A DNA stretch of 64,000 bases from Hepsetus odoe (GCA_017165825.1 CM029369.1:20106555-20170554), one strand, 5' to 3'; counted from the stretch's first letter, positions 13,147 to 24,468 are shown. Notes: generated by a model not told the origin, from the letters alone. Program-made: numbers and translations.

Positions 13147-13350
13147 GTGTCCTAGTGGTTAGGGACTAGGCCCCTGATCGGAAACGTCATGGATTTGAGT
13201 TCCAGACCAGTAGGCTTGCGCTGAGTTGCCTTTCAGCAAAATGCCTTCCCTCAACACTGCCTTCCTGGGATTAGGCACTGTTCCTGATGTGTGCTTGGTT
13301 TAGATGCAGATGACAAATTCACTTCACAGTGTGTGTCAGGACAAGGTATT
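13147..13350 (+). mobile_element. tRNA-derived SINE, diverged
   Basis: The head 'TCCTAGTGGTTAGGGA' and the body 'CCAGTAGGCTTGCGCTGAG' align with the SINE at 26275, with many substitutions. It lies just downstream of the cdc16 transcript end. Confidence 0.65.
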
Positions 13351-13559
13351 TGTCCTGACATTAAATTTTCTAAACAATTGCAAGAAATATGAATCATAAT
13401 AACTTGGATTTGCTGACTCCTTCAGACAACTGTTCTGGAGTTCATTCACTTTGCCTGCCCCTCAGCCCCCCCCCCCCAGCACTAAAGTACTGGAGTTCTC
13501 GCTTCACTGAATGTCTGGTGTCTTCACAAACCAGTCAGAGATCAGAAAAGAGGTGTTGC

Positions 13560-13965
13560 TGATGTGACAGAGCAGGGGCAGTGAGAGAAGAGAAGAGGTG
13601 GTCCTTAGGTGGGGGCAGGGTCAGTGAGATGAGACGAGAGGAGAAGGAAATGTCCAAAAGTGGGGACAGGGTCAGTGAGAGGAGAGAAGGACAGGTTGTC
13701 TGGATGTGAGGTGAGTCAGTGAGATGAAATAAGGAGAGGTGGTCCTGATGTGATAGCAGCGTCAGTGAGATGGGAGGAGGAGAGTTTGTCCTGATGTGAT
13801 AGAGCAGCGTCAGTGAGAAGAGGAGGAGAGGTGGTCCTGATGGGATAGAGCAGTGTCAGTGAGAGGCGGAGGAGAGGTGGTCCTGATGGGATAGAGCAGC
13901 GTCAGTGAGATAAGAGGAGGAGAGGTGGTCCTGATGGGATAGAGCAGCGTCAGTGAGAAGAAGAG
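13560..13965. repeat. GA-rich minisatellite, ~48-bp unit
   Basis: About nine degenerate units of roughly 48 bp have the core 'GTCAGTGAGA', a GAGGAGGAGAGGTGG block, then 'TCCTGATGGGATAGAGCAG'. The last three or four units (from about 13800) are nearly identical and the earlier ones are progressively diverged. The array ends a few bases before the ATG at 13966. It is not a CRISPR: there are no unique spacers and this is a eukaryote. Confidence 0.85.
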
Positions 13966-14417
13966 ATGGGCTGCGCACCTTCCAAGTCCACTCTGACCTA
14001 CACTCATGAACCTGTGTGTAGAGATCTGGACACCTGCTCAACTTTTGTCCCCAGTCTGAAGAGCTCCATGTCCACACCAGAGAGACCCTCTCCCAGGTTG
14101 TGTGTGGAAACAACCAGTGGAAAACAAACTTTTCTCAGTGGTAAGATGCTTTTTTTCTTCTTGCATCGCTGCTGTAAAAAACCTGTCAGCTCATTCTGGT
14201 CAGGTTGGCCATTGATGGTTCAACTTGAAATTTTGACTTTGTGTCCTCTCCCTGTGACTGCTTCACTCACGCTGTTTCAGTTCCTGCTTGGGAAAGCTGT
14301 GGTCGCCCTGGGCTCCAGCAACCCACCAGCCCACTCCGATCCCCGCCTGCCCGCAGCAGCACTGACACCAGCAGCGGCAGTGAGTCAGAGAGCGAGGATC
14401 CAGCGGGGAAACACTAA
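13966..14417 (+). CDS. Unrecognised small protein beginning MGCAPSK (two exons)
   Basis: Not recognised. Exon 13966-14140 ends at a GTAAGA donor. Exon 14281-14417 follows a TTTCAG acceptor. Joined in frame, they give 103 aa. The N-terminus MGCAPSK has Gly2 and Cys3, the usual pattern for N-myristoylation plus palmitoylation and hence membrane anchoring. The middle is Ser/Thr/Pro-rich, and the C-terminus has an acidic serine stretch (SSGSESESEDP). No folded domain or membrane segment is visible. An alternative donor at 14380 (GTGAGT) could skip the stop and lead to further exons, but I found no in-frame continuation. It lies between cdc16 and upf3a on the same strand. The ATG abuts a minisatellite, so the promoter is unusual or an upstream non-coding exon exists. 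It could be a lineage-specific gene, a broken gene, or a chance ORF. Confidence 0.4.
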
Positions 14418-15298
14418 ATCACCATCACCCCCATATAGACATTAGCTGCACTGCACAGGAGCATCTAAAAATAGTGATGAACTGTTAATCATTCAATTTA
14501 AAAAGTAAAAATAAAAAAGCCAAAATTGTACCAAGCAATTTCTTTTTGAGCTCAAAAATCATCCCACATAATTAAAATCTTTACATTTTGAGTGAATTGC
14601 TGTAAATCTCACAAGTAACCATAATCATGGCTGCTGACAGTTCACTGACACCCTTATCAAAGATAATAAACCACAGAAGGTCTTTACTGAAAAGACTGGC
14701 TGTTTGCTGTTTTGAAGCATGTTGATGGAAACTTGCCTGGAAGGGAAAAGTTGATTCAAGAACTTGGGAGAGCTTCTCCTGGAGTGGACTGAAGCTGGAA
14801 TCAGAACATCAGGAGCCAGATGTCCTCAGGAAATGGGGCTATAACTGTCCCCTTCCTAATATGAAGCCATTCCTGAACCAGAGACATCATCAGAAATGTC
14901 TTACTCTGGGCATAGGACAAAACAGGACAGCTGTTCGGTGGTCCAGAGTCAGGTAAAAGTAAATTTTGCATTTCATTTGGAAATCAAAAAAGTCCCAGAG
15001 TCTGGATTAAGAGGGAAGGTCCAGCATGCCATTTCAGCTACCTGTGATGATCCAGGGTCATCAGCTTGCTGCTTATCTACTGTGTTTTATCGAGTTTAAA
15101 GCAGCGCAGTTCTATCAGGAGATTTTAGAGCAGTTCAAGCTTCATCGAGATTCCCTTTCTTTTTACAGCAGGATTCAGCATCTGCTTGCTGAGCTAAAAT
15201 TACTTAATAAAAGATTTATTAATGCTTCACTGACCATGAAATTATTATTTTTTTGTTCTTGGGAAACATTCTGATATGAGATAATGGGTTTCTTTCAG
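14418..15298 (+). other. Interval after MGCAPSK gene; no firm feature
   Basis: Several open frames without clear exon borders are present. One at 14726-14952 ends at AG/GTAAAA. Another at 15023-15274 encodes a helical-looking stretch (FYQEILEQFKLHRDSLS...). Neither joins in phase to the exons on either side in a way I can defend. They may be decayed exons of the same locus. Confidence 0.3.
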
Positions 15299-15567
15299 GA
15301 GCTATAAGCCAATTAAGAGAAGGCTTGAGACGTTTCACTAAAGAGATGAAAAAGTAAGAAAAAGCACTTTTCACAATATCCTTATTTTCTAAATGTGCCT
15401 GTATGTCCGAAAGAGCAGCAGATATCATGATTTCTTCTGTGATCAGTGGTTTTAAGGATGCTTCACCTACAGCCTCTTCTGTGAAGGATCTACAGCAGAT
15501 GCTGGAACATTGCTGTGAGGACTTGATTGCATTCAGCCACAAGAACATCACTGGAGTCAGCTACTGA
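15299..15567 (+). CDS. Two candidate exons of an unrecognised gene
   Basis: Exon 15299-15353 has a good acceptor (TTTCTTTCAG) and donor (AAA/GTAAGA). It encodes AISQLREGLRRFTKEMKK. A short 60-nt intron leads to 15414-15567, which continues in the same frame (AADIMISSVISGFKD..., then SVKDLQQMLEHCCEDLIAFSH) to a TGA. Both segments have the regular spacing of amphipathic helices. The 5' part of the gene was not found; it could be the 3' end of the MGCAPSK locus or a pseudogene. No family was recognised. Confidence 0.3.
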
Positions 15568-15839
15568 TTTTGAATTTGTCCCGGATCATTCACTCCAGCG
15601 CTCCCAGAACGTACAGGATGGAGCTTCATCATTTCAAAGAACAGCTTCACTTCTCCACAGCCCAGGGTGTGGCTCTAGGGCTGGGAGAAATACTGTCACT
15701 ACTTGTTTTTTCATAATTTTTTTATGGAATCTAAACAAACTACACTGACCTGAACTAAAGAGGTAGGTGGTTAGATGAGCTGTCTCTTGAGCGTAATGAA
15801 TTACGTTTTATTTGGTGACCGAAACACGGAGTGTTTGTT

Positions 15840-15906
15840 TTGGTCTGAACTCTCGCGGGATTTGGTGGAGTTCTCGCGAGCGCGGACGGAGAGGAGAAAT
15901 GGTGAA
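15840..15906 (+). promoter_or_regulatory. Putative upf3a core promoter with CGCG elements
   Basis: Two copies of a TCTCGCG element lie directly before the upf3a ATG: TCTCGCGGGA at 15851-15860 and TCTCGCGAG at 15872-15880. The TCTCGCGAGA palindrome is a known motif of TATA-less housekeeping promoters. Surrounding DNA is CpG-rich from about 15840 to 16380. Confidence 0.5.
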
Positions 15907-18900
15907 ATGAGGGCTGAACGGGAGCAGACGACAGAAAGCAAGGAGAGGAGCGTCGTCGAGCTACAGTTTAGGGAAAGCCAGAGGGAGCAGGAGAGCGTCT
16001 CGGCCCACCAAAAGCAGAAGGAGGAGAAGAAAGAGATCTTCACTAAGGTGCGTCGGGCTGTCGGGGATGAGAGGAGGAGGAGGAGGAGGAGGAGGAGGAG
16101 GTTCAGCACTCCGGACAGCGACCGCCCGGCCTCCTCCTCCTCCTCCTTCTCCTCTTCGGGCCCTTCTTCCTTTAACCAGCCAGCCTCGCCAGTTTACAAC
16201 ACAATTAGATATGCTCAGTGAATCGAGGTGAGAGCGCATTTGAGCTCCGGCGATTTTAACAAATAAAATAATTGGAATAAAACTGTCAGACGCTGAAAAC
16301 ATCTGCTCCTCGCAGCCTCTTCAGAGAGGCTCTTCCGCGCAGGTGTAAACACGCTCACCTGCATGCGCTCAGCTCTGAAAGCTCCGCTGTTGACGGGCTG
16401 TTTCTGCTAAAAAAGCATACAAGAGATTGATTTAATCAGCCTGTAAAAGTGCACAGAGTTAATCGTATTTATTTTGAGAATGTACGGATTTGTAATTTAT
16501 TTCAATAGTATTCAGAAGATTGTATGTACTGTGTAGTTTTGGAGGAGTTGAAAAAGGTTCATACATGCATGATGTTTCCAAAGTCATCTAAATAATCAGG
16601 ATTATTATTTTTGCCCTAATCCCTCCTGCTGACATGCTGCTGTGTTTGCGTTTCCCAAAACCAAGAGCCAGAACCGCAGTTCAGCTCCATCCATTCCTAA
16701 TAAAAAGAGTGGATCGTGGAGGCGAAAGAGTGGATTTTTTGTTAACAGTTATCTGATCAAAAGGAGAGGGAAGGAGTGTTCAGTTTAGAGTCAAAATTCA
16801 TTTAATGTGTCCCAAAGTTTCATTATGATGTGCTTCAGGAACAGGGTTGGGAATCTGTATACTTCTGGACGTTTAAAAAGTGAAGTGAAAAGTGACTATT
16901 CTTGTCAACGAAACTGGTCTTCTGCATTTCCCACTTCATGCACACAAACACACAACGTGCAGCAGGGAGCAGCTATGAAAGCTGCCCGGGGAGCAGTGAT
17001 GGGGACGGTACCTTGCTCATGGGTACCTCAGGGTACGGGGTTTGAACCCACAATCATCCGATCCTGTGGCCAAATGCCTTTACAAGCTGTTAGAAACCAA
17101 ATGACCTAAAGCTTGTTTTTTATAACAGGTGGTCATTCGCCGGCTGCCACCCAGTCTATCAAAAGACCAACTTGAGGAGCACCTCAGTCCACTCCCTTCT
17201 TTTGACTATTTTGAATTCTTTCCTGCTGATCAAAGGTGCAGTTTCTTAGAGCTATTCAACCGTATTTTTGCTACTGTTGTAGGAATATGTGCTTTTTATT
17301 TATTTCTTTATTTCTCCCACAGCCTGTATCCACATCTTTTTTCAAGAGCATACATCAACTTTAAAAACCCTGATGATATCGTTCTCTTCAGAGATCGTTT
17401 TGATGGTTATGTTTTCATTGACAATAAAGGTTAAAATCTCCAATTAACAGACAAAATCTTATAATTCACACATTATCAGCTTCTTTGTGCTCTTGTTTCA
17501 AAAAGATAACAATTGTTTTCCTCAATCCTTCCTTTAGGCCAAGAGTATCCAGCAATTGTAGAATTTGCTCCCTTTCAGAAAGTTTCCAAGAAGAAACTTA
17601 AGAAGAAAGACGCAAAAGCAGGAAGTATTGAAGAAGGTATTTTTTAATAATTGCTGATGTCTGAGATAGTGTAATGTGCATCATCAACAAAAGAGACTTT
17701 AAAATGCTACCTCAAATACTAGTTTTTGACCAGTTCATGTTATTAGTTGGTTGTTTTAACCACACCTCACTTACAGGTAAAAGGCTTGTCACTGGAATAA
17801 ATCAAATCTACAGTGGACTGCTTTTTTCTCTTGTTAGACCCAGAATATAAACGATTTCTGGAGAATTACTCTTGTGATGAAGAGAAGTCAATGGCCAATC
17901 CAGAAACACTTCTGGGGGAGATTGAGGCTAAAACCCGAGAACTCATAGGTATGCAATGATTGCTCCTCAGACGCCATACATATTGAAACTGACAGCAGCT
18001 TCCTTTTGATACTGATGTTCAGCACAGTCCATACTGAAATACACTTCCCATAAAAACTGCTTAGTGGTTTGTCAGCTTTGAATTTATTTCACTTTCTTTC
18101 AGCTAAAAGGACAACTCCACTTCTGGAATACATAAAGAACAAGAAACTGGAGAAACAGGTTGGGAAAGAGTAACTATTTGGACATTCTCTTTGGTGAATA
18201 TGTAAAACTTACAACTGCACTTTTGTACACTGGATTATTTGTTTAAACCACAGAGAATCCGAGAGGAAAAAAGGGAGGAGAGGCGACGGAAAGAGCTGGA
18301 GAAGAAACGGCAAAGAGAAGAGGAGAAGAGGAAACGCAGGGAGGAGGAGAGGCGGAAACGTAAAGAGGCAGAGAAGCAGAAGAAACTATCTGAAAAGGAA
18401 ATCAAAATCAAGGTCTCTTTCAGATATTTTTAGGATCAGTCACATAAATTTGTAACACGTTAACTTTTAACTTAAATGCAATGATTCAATAAAGGTTATT
18501 AAATAATATGTATAATCTTGATGCTCTCTAGCTCTTAAAGAAATGTGATAGGGAAGATGAGGTGGACTCTGACAGACTGAAAGACAAAGGAGACAGTGGA
18601 GAGACAGACAGGAACAAGTGGGAGAAACCTGCAGGCCATGCCAAGTCGAAAGAACCAAAGGACAAGTAAGGGGTGTTTTAATGCTGTAAGTTTTTGGAGT
18701 TGCTCTAAGTTTTTGGCAGTGATTTCGAAAAGATAGAAGATTTGTTTGATATCAGATCATCTCGGTCATGACTAAATATTAGCTCCAACCTCATAATCTG
18801 ACTGGTTGAAAAGTGTTTGTCTAATGTCTGATAAAAGTAAGTCCAGACCTATTCAGACATTTCTTTGAATTATGGATCCAACTACTATAAGGTGAACACA

Positions 18901-21759
18901 AGACTGGTATAAAGCACTGCGAATAGAAAGGGACATTCTGAAGCTGCCCCAAATGAGTTTAGGTTACTATGCAAATGCAAAGCGTCACTAGGAGAAATTT
19001 AACAGAGCATCATTAAATAGTAGAAATGCATGGATTCTGAATTCCAATGGCCAATTCCGATTCCAAGTATTTAAAATCCAGATTGGCTGAATGGACGACT
19101 CTGAGAAACATTTTAAGGCCAAAGATCACTCTTTGTAGCCAATATCTTAAAGGAAATCAAACATGTAGACAGATTATTTAGCACAAAGTAATACATAATT
19201 CTGAAATTTTGTCACAGCTCTAGCAGCAGCAGCACTCAAATGCAAAACCTCACACTGTATACGTCATTAAATTACAACACAGGTGGGCCAAATTTGAAAT
19301 AATATACCGAATGCTTTGAGAATTCAGATGTTGACTGATTACAATCATGCCCTTCTGAGCATGGATTTCTGTTTGTGATCCAGAATAAATTATACAGCAC
19401 AAGGTGGAGTTTATGTTCTGCTAGTTGGTTTGTTGCTAGATAAGTACAATGTAATGTTGCTAATTTTTGGTCAAATCCATTGACAATATTAAAAATATAT
19501 AGACAAGCAAGCAACACTTAGGATAGTGTTATTGCAAATAACATACAGGCTGTGATGTTATTAGCAACAGCACACTATCTCATGTTCTGCTGCTTATGGA
19601 GAATTCCTCCAAGTGGTTTGTGGTTTGTGGTAGACTTCAGATGGAGAGTGATAAGGAGCAACGTGAAGGCCACGGCCGCCGGCAGAGGGACAAAGAGCAC
19701 CGGGGCAGAGAAGAGGAGCGCAAACGGCAGCGGCACCACTATGAATTTGACAAGTTCATTCGCCGCAAGGAGGAGACTAAATGGGGCAAAGGCTACTGTC
19801 AGGACAGGGTCAAGAAAGACAGCCATCACCATGGCTACTCGTACTGCCCAGAGACGGGGGACAAGCTAGGCAAGGAGGACAGGGATGAAATGGGCAACAG
19901 GAAGGAGCGCATCCGCAATAAGGTGAGCAAGAGCTGATAGCTGATAATCTTATCATCAGTCCATTTACTGCAGGCTCTAGCTCCTCTTAAGCATCAGTTT
20001 GTGCCCAAGCCACTCATTGATTAGCTTGATTTTAATGTAATAAAAGCAGAGTCATCATAAGCACATAATATCGATCTGTTTGTCCAGCATTCAGCTATGT
20101 GCTACTATTTCCATTTAGATTATTCCCTCTCCATGGTCATTGTAATTCAAACATCATTTTGGCTGTGGGAGTGCAATACAATTCCTACTCCCTCCTGGGG
20201 CTTGTATTGCAGCCCATGCTTGTTTTGTGAGCTGTGCTGAATGTGTTGTCGAGGCAGTTAGCTATGAATTTGGCTGTGAGTTGAAAATCTTGGGCTGATC
20301 ATTGATGGAAGACAACATGTCTCTCAGTCTGTGTTAGTGCATCAGGAGAAAAGGACCTCCCAGTCTGATGGGCCAGACCAGATAGGAGGGGCTCTGCCAG
20401 CCAAGGTACAGCTAGCCTTTGAGACTTTCTACCCAAGGGGAGGGGATATTGCACTGCTGTACGCTGGGAGACCCCACAACACTGACTCTAGGCCTTGTTA
20501 TTGACAGCAAAAGGAAACACTGCATGTAGGTGTGATACTTTTCACACTGGTAAGGAGACCAGCGGTACCATGTGCGTCACAAACAAATGATTGCATTGCA
20601 TCTTGCATTGTTTAAACTATTCAAACAACCAGCATGTTTGGCTGTTTAAAAAAAAAAAAAAATTTTATACAATGTACTCACAACTTATACCTTTAACGGG
20701 TTACACTTCAAGCCTCAGTTTAAAGGACTAGCTGCGTGAAACAATCTATTTTCATTCACCCCAGATGTTGGGACTTTAGTAAAGCAATTTTACATCTTTA
20801 GACAAATTTTACATCTTTAGACAAATCTCCTAAAACATGTTTGGAGTCCAAAGGTTGCTTCTTTAGGCACTACAAGGCTAAAGTAGTTAATAAACACTAG
20901 AATTCATTAGTCACACATATATTTTCTGTAAAATACAGTCTTTATTGCAGAAAAACATCATCATAATAAATACAAAACATAATAAATAAGAATTCTAAAA
21001 ATAATTATGCCTTTTTAAAAGTAGTTATGAGCTGATTTTGAGAGCACAGGCTTGGTTCCTGATTTCTCCCTGATGCACCATAACACCACACAGTAGGTTT
21101 TACTTCCATCAATAGTACACCTGATTTAACATGGCAGTAAAGGCCTAATCACTGTGGTTGAAGACACGGTTTGACTTAATGTAAAATAATAAAAGGAGTT
21201 CAAACATGTCTCCACCAAAGATATCTAGGCTACACCTGGGCTGTGTAAAATTGTGTAATTTTTTTTTCCTTTAACCCAAAGTAGAAGGTTGTACATACAC
21301 CCAAATGCGAGCTTTGAAACTGATATCAGGACAGAATGTGACAGTGACAGATGCGAACAAAAATGAAACAAAAACAAATAATCTGTTTCTCGTTTTTTCA
21401 GTGCTTTTTGCTGTCAAAAACATTGCCTGCTGTTCTAAACTTTAAAATATGGGGGGGGGACACTGACCAGAGCCAGAGAGCAGTTCACTTTTGTTCTTCA
21501 AAAATAGGTATTTTTGGGGGGTCAATCGATCTTGTGACTGAATTAAAATGTGTTTCCTGCTGTTGTCTCTTGTGTGTCACTTGTTTTGGGACAGGACCGG
21601 CCTGCCATGCAGCTATACCAGCCGGGGGCCCGCAATCACAAGCGCGTGGGCTCCGGGAACAAAGCTTTTGACTTCAGCCCCATTTCTCCAGAGTCTTGCG
21701 CTGAGCACTGCTACAAGCTGGCGATAGGCACAAGCTCTGAGAAAAGTGGAGATGAGTGA
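15907..21759 (+). CDS. upf3a: Regulator of nonsense transcripts 3A
   Basis: UPF3 proteins bridge UPF2 and the exon junction complex in nonsense-mediated decay and shuttle through the nucleus. I assemble ten exons: 15907-16047, 17129-17235, 17323-17429, 17538-17636, 17838-17948, 18103-18158, 18254-18412, 18532-18665, 19634-19922 and 21595-21759. They total 1368 nt and encode 455 aa (human UPF3A 476). Residues about 48-140 form the RRM-like domain that binds UPF2 (VVIRRLPPSLSK to EFAPFQK). A long charged segment rich in Arg, Lys and Glu follows (exon 7). The C-terminal exon junction binding motif reads DRPAMQLYQPGAR. The phrase LEYIKNKKLEKQRIREEK and the neighbour cdc16 indicate UPF3A rather than UPF3B. 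Exon 9 needs the acceptor GTAG at 19632-19633; the closer CAG at 19640 breaks the frame. A GGA repeat follows the exon 1 donor. The 3'UTR runs to AATAAA at 22820. Confidence 0.95.
16070..16101. repeat. (GGA)n run in upf3a intron 1
   Basis: About ten GGA triplets lie 23 bases downstream of the exon 1 donor, followed by a TCC-rich stretch at 16131-16160. The two are complementary in composition and could fold on each other in the transcript. Confidence 0.85.
16878..17090 (-). mobile_element. tRNA-derived SINE, minus orientation, in upf3a intron 1
   Basis: Read on the minus strand it follows the SINE at 26275: a head with a B box-like 'GGTTCAAACC', then 'CTGAGGTACCCATGAGCA' and the TGCTCCCCGGGC block. 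It ends about 40 bases before the exon 2 acceptor. The A box end is diverged. Confidence 0.75.
18666..19633 (+). other. upf3a intron 8, no recognised element
   Basis: 968 bp of AT-rich sequence. No SINE, transposon or RNA gene was recognised. The preceding donor is AA/GTAAGG and the acceptor is a weak GTGGTTTGTGGTAG. Confidence 0.5.
19923..21594 (+). other. upf3a intron 9, small hairpin only
   Basis: 1672 bp without a recognised gene. A perfect 10-bp inverted repeat, TGCAATACAA at 20172-20181 and TTGTATTGCA at 20202-20211, with a 20-nt loop is the only structure noticed. A poly-A run sits at about 20648. Confidence 0.5.
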
Positions 21760-22845
21760 CAGAAAAACAGGCTCTTTTGGGGCAAAAATGAAGGCAGTAG
21801 TTGCGTTGTTTCCTTTGTGCTGCCGGTGAGTGTTGTGGATAGAGACAAGGCTCATTCTCATGTACTGTGTCACCAGTATGTACAGATTTATGAATTGTAA
21901 TGTCAGTGTTCATGGAAGCTTCTATATGCTTGACATATTTCTCAAAGATCACTGCCTGTTTGGGTTTGGTTTCTACCCCACTTCACAGGAACTCAGCACA
22001 TTTCATCCATTGATCACTTGTCTGAAATCAAATACCTCAACATTTACAGAGGACCGATTTATATGCCTTTTGTAGTGAATCGAATGAATAGAGAGTTTAT
22101 GGGCAGTGTATAGATTTTGCCATAAAGACCACATGTTGTGAAATCTGTATTTTTAATATATGAAATGTATGTTTAACTCTGTTTTGCACCTGCAGTATAG
22201 CTATGTAAACAAAACTATTATGATTTATGGGTGTGCTTAGCATGAGTGCGCATGCACATTGCTTATTTTATCCTGGATAGAATGACATTAACTTGGTTTC
22301 GTAATTCAGCATGTACCTTTTATTTCCAATAACAATGCTAAAACGATGCCTTTCTAAAGTGATAACTATCCTCTGTGTGTTACACTGACATTGTGGCTTT
22401 TCGTGTGCTTACAGTACTCCTTGGTTGATGTGGGCCTTTAGCTAATTTAAAGTCAGTGTTGCTATTGTGACAACTTACGGTTATTTTATTAAAAGCGACC
22501 ACAAAACATTTGCTAGTATTTTACTTACTAAGGTCATGTAAGGTGTCTTTGAACGTTGTTATATTTCTAAATAGTGTTCACAGTTTTTACATGAAAAAAT
22601 CCAGACAAATGATGGCCACTATGTGTCACATGCCTTAGAGATGATTTGCACTTGTCAGTTTCATCCACCATTACAGAGGTGTCTGAAATACAGGGTTGTT
22701 TTGCTTTTACTTGGAAGATCGAGGAAGCTGAATCTGAACTGAAATCACTTAAGGTACTTAAAAAAAAAAAAAAATGTACAATTACATTTTTGATGGATTT
22801 CCATATGATGTTTGTTTACAATAAAGGTGTTATCCCATACACAAT
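21760..22845 (+). other. upf3a 3'UTR
   Basis: Follows the upf3a stop. The first canonical signal is AATAAA at 22820-22825, giving a 3'UTR of about 1.07 kb. Short ORFs inside it have no coding support. Confidence 0.55.
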
Positions 22846-23877
22846 TAATTTTTTCAATCTCTTTTTGGTTTAAACAAAACTCAAACACCATTCGTTTTTT
22901 TTAATGAACTAAGTGGCAGTTTAGGCACTTTTCAAAACCCAGATGGAAATATCAGCAAAACCCATGATGAATTTTCTTCTTAAAGGTCCAGTTAGTGATG
23001 CTCACTTTCAGTAAACACACGTGCCAGGGTTCTTTAAATGATGGCATGTTTTAAAGCAGAAGTTCTCACACTGAATTAATTTAAGGACCTTGGTGTGAAT
23101 AATAGGTGCCACAGTGGACATTCTGGGGGCATCCTTAAGAGTATTCTAAGTACTCCAACCTTATAGAGCCTTTCAATAAATGGTCTACTAAAAAATCAGC
23201 AGACTTATTTATTATTTTATGACTTATTTAGTATTATCACAGTACTAAAAATAACACAAAAAACTCTCAAAAAACACACCTGAGAAATGTCTCCATCTGG
23301 TGTGTTTGAAACTCAATGACAGTCAGTGGCACAACGGCAATATCTAAAGAAGCTGTCGCAAAAACACCCCATGTGCTTAGTCATCAGTTTCACTTCAGAG
23401 AATAAACAGGAGAAACATGGGTGAGTATGTCTAACGCATATCCTGTGCATGACTGAACTTGTACTGAGCATGACAGTTGTACTTTTTTGGTGGGAAATAG
23501 TCAACTCCCAACTAGCAAATGGCCACAATGAGGGTGGTAGGACTCAAATGAAAAATTCTAACTGATCACCTAAAACTCCACCCCTAGTTTTCACATGCTG
23601 AACGTTAAGCCTGTTACATGAGAGCAGGTCAACACCTTGTAAACAAAAGATCAAATATAATAACATTACTTGATCTGTAAAAGGTTTACAGATTAGGTTT
23701 ACAAATGAAATTGATTGAGGTCAAAAAAGTAGATTCATAGAGATTCTGAGCTCTGACAAACCTTTCTCAAGTATCTCAGGCCTTCATTAAGCCTTTATAT
23801 ATACTGTAAACAGGGAATGAGTTTACACGCAATTTTAAAAAATGAGTGATAGGCAGACTTTGACAATGACGATTACA

Positions 23878-24110
23878 AGCGGTGGCCTAGTGGTTAGGGA
23901 GTTGGCCCTGCATTGGAAGATTGTGGGTTTGATTCCCTCACAAGTAGGTTGCCCTGAGGTACCCCTGAGCAAGGTACTGTCCCCGTCACTGCTCCCTGGG
24001 GCTTTCAATAGCTGCCCACTGCTGCATTGTGTTTGTGTGCATGGGTTAAAAGTAGATTTCCTTGTGGTTCACGCTTGCTGTGCTGTGACAAGGGTTGTCA
24101 CTTTCACTTA
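23878..24110 (+). mobile_element. tRNA-derived SINE, near full length
   Basis: It has A box 'TGGCCTAGTGGTTAGG', a degraded B box ('GGTTTGATTCC'), body 'GTAGGTTGCCCTGAGGTACC', and the tail 'GACAAGGGTTGTCACTTTC'. It is the same family as 26275-26525. Confidence 0.85.
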
Positions 24111-24137
24111 AATAATGTGTGTGTTTACCATCTCTAC

Positions 24138-24468
24138 AGTCAAACATGGTTGTGGCTGCACTATACCGTGAAAGAATTGAGTTCACTTGTGTGGTTAGTG
24201 TCACCCCATGCTGGGGTGATAGATACTTTTCTAGAAGACAATGATACAAGAAAACAAAAGAGGCTTCAGGAAAACACTGCAAAGTCCTGGAGTGGCCCAT
24301 TTTGAGATCAGATCTAAACCAATCAGAGTCCACCAATGCCACCCATCCTACTTGGGTGAACTTTGCCAAGAAGATGGGAGAAACTTCCTAAAGGAAAACT
24401 TGTATGATCATTGCCAAGAAGAATTGTGGTTGTCATTGTTGTTAAAGGTGCTTTCACCAAGTATTTAA
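24138..24468 (+). mobile_element. Tc1-like transposase relic (3' part)
   Basis: The order of blocks is that of a Tc1 transposase 3' end: 'CAGTCAAACATGGTTG', then 'AAAGTCCTGGAGTGGCCC', then the closing 'AAAGGTGCTTTCACCAAGTA' followed by TTTAA. Frameshifts and stops interrupt it, and terminal inverted repeats were not found. It is unrelated in sequence to the mariner-type copy at 25283. Confidence 0.6.

Noticed and set aside
13560..13965. CRISPR-like array of direct repeats
   Set aside because: Units are contiguous, with no spacers, degrade gradually and lie in an animal genome; it is a minisatellite.
15961..16302. 113-aa and 102-aa minus-strand frames with poly-Leu/Pro
   Set aside because: They are the antisense of the GGA and TCC tracts in upf3a exon 1/intron 1.
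19552..19869. 105-aa plus-strand frame in upf3a
   Set aside because: It is the wrong frame of exon 9 (19634-19922); the correct frame (KEQREGHGRR...) matches UPF3A.
15907..21759. Identity as upf3b
   Set aside because: The C-terminal motif is UPF3B-like, but the LEYIKN...LEKQRIREEK region and linkage to cdc16 match UPF3A.
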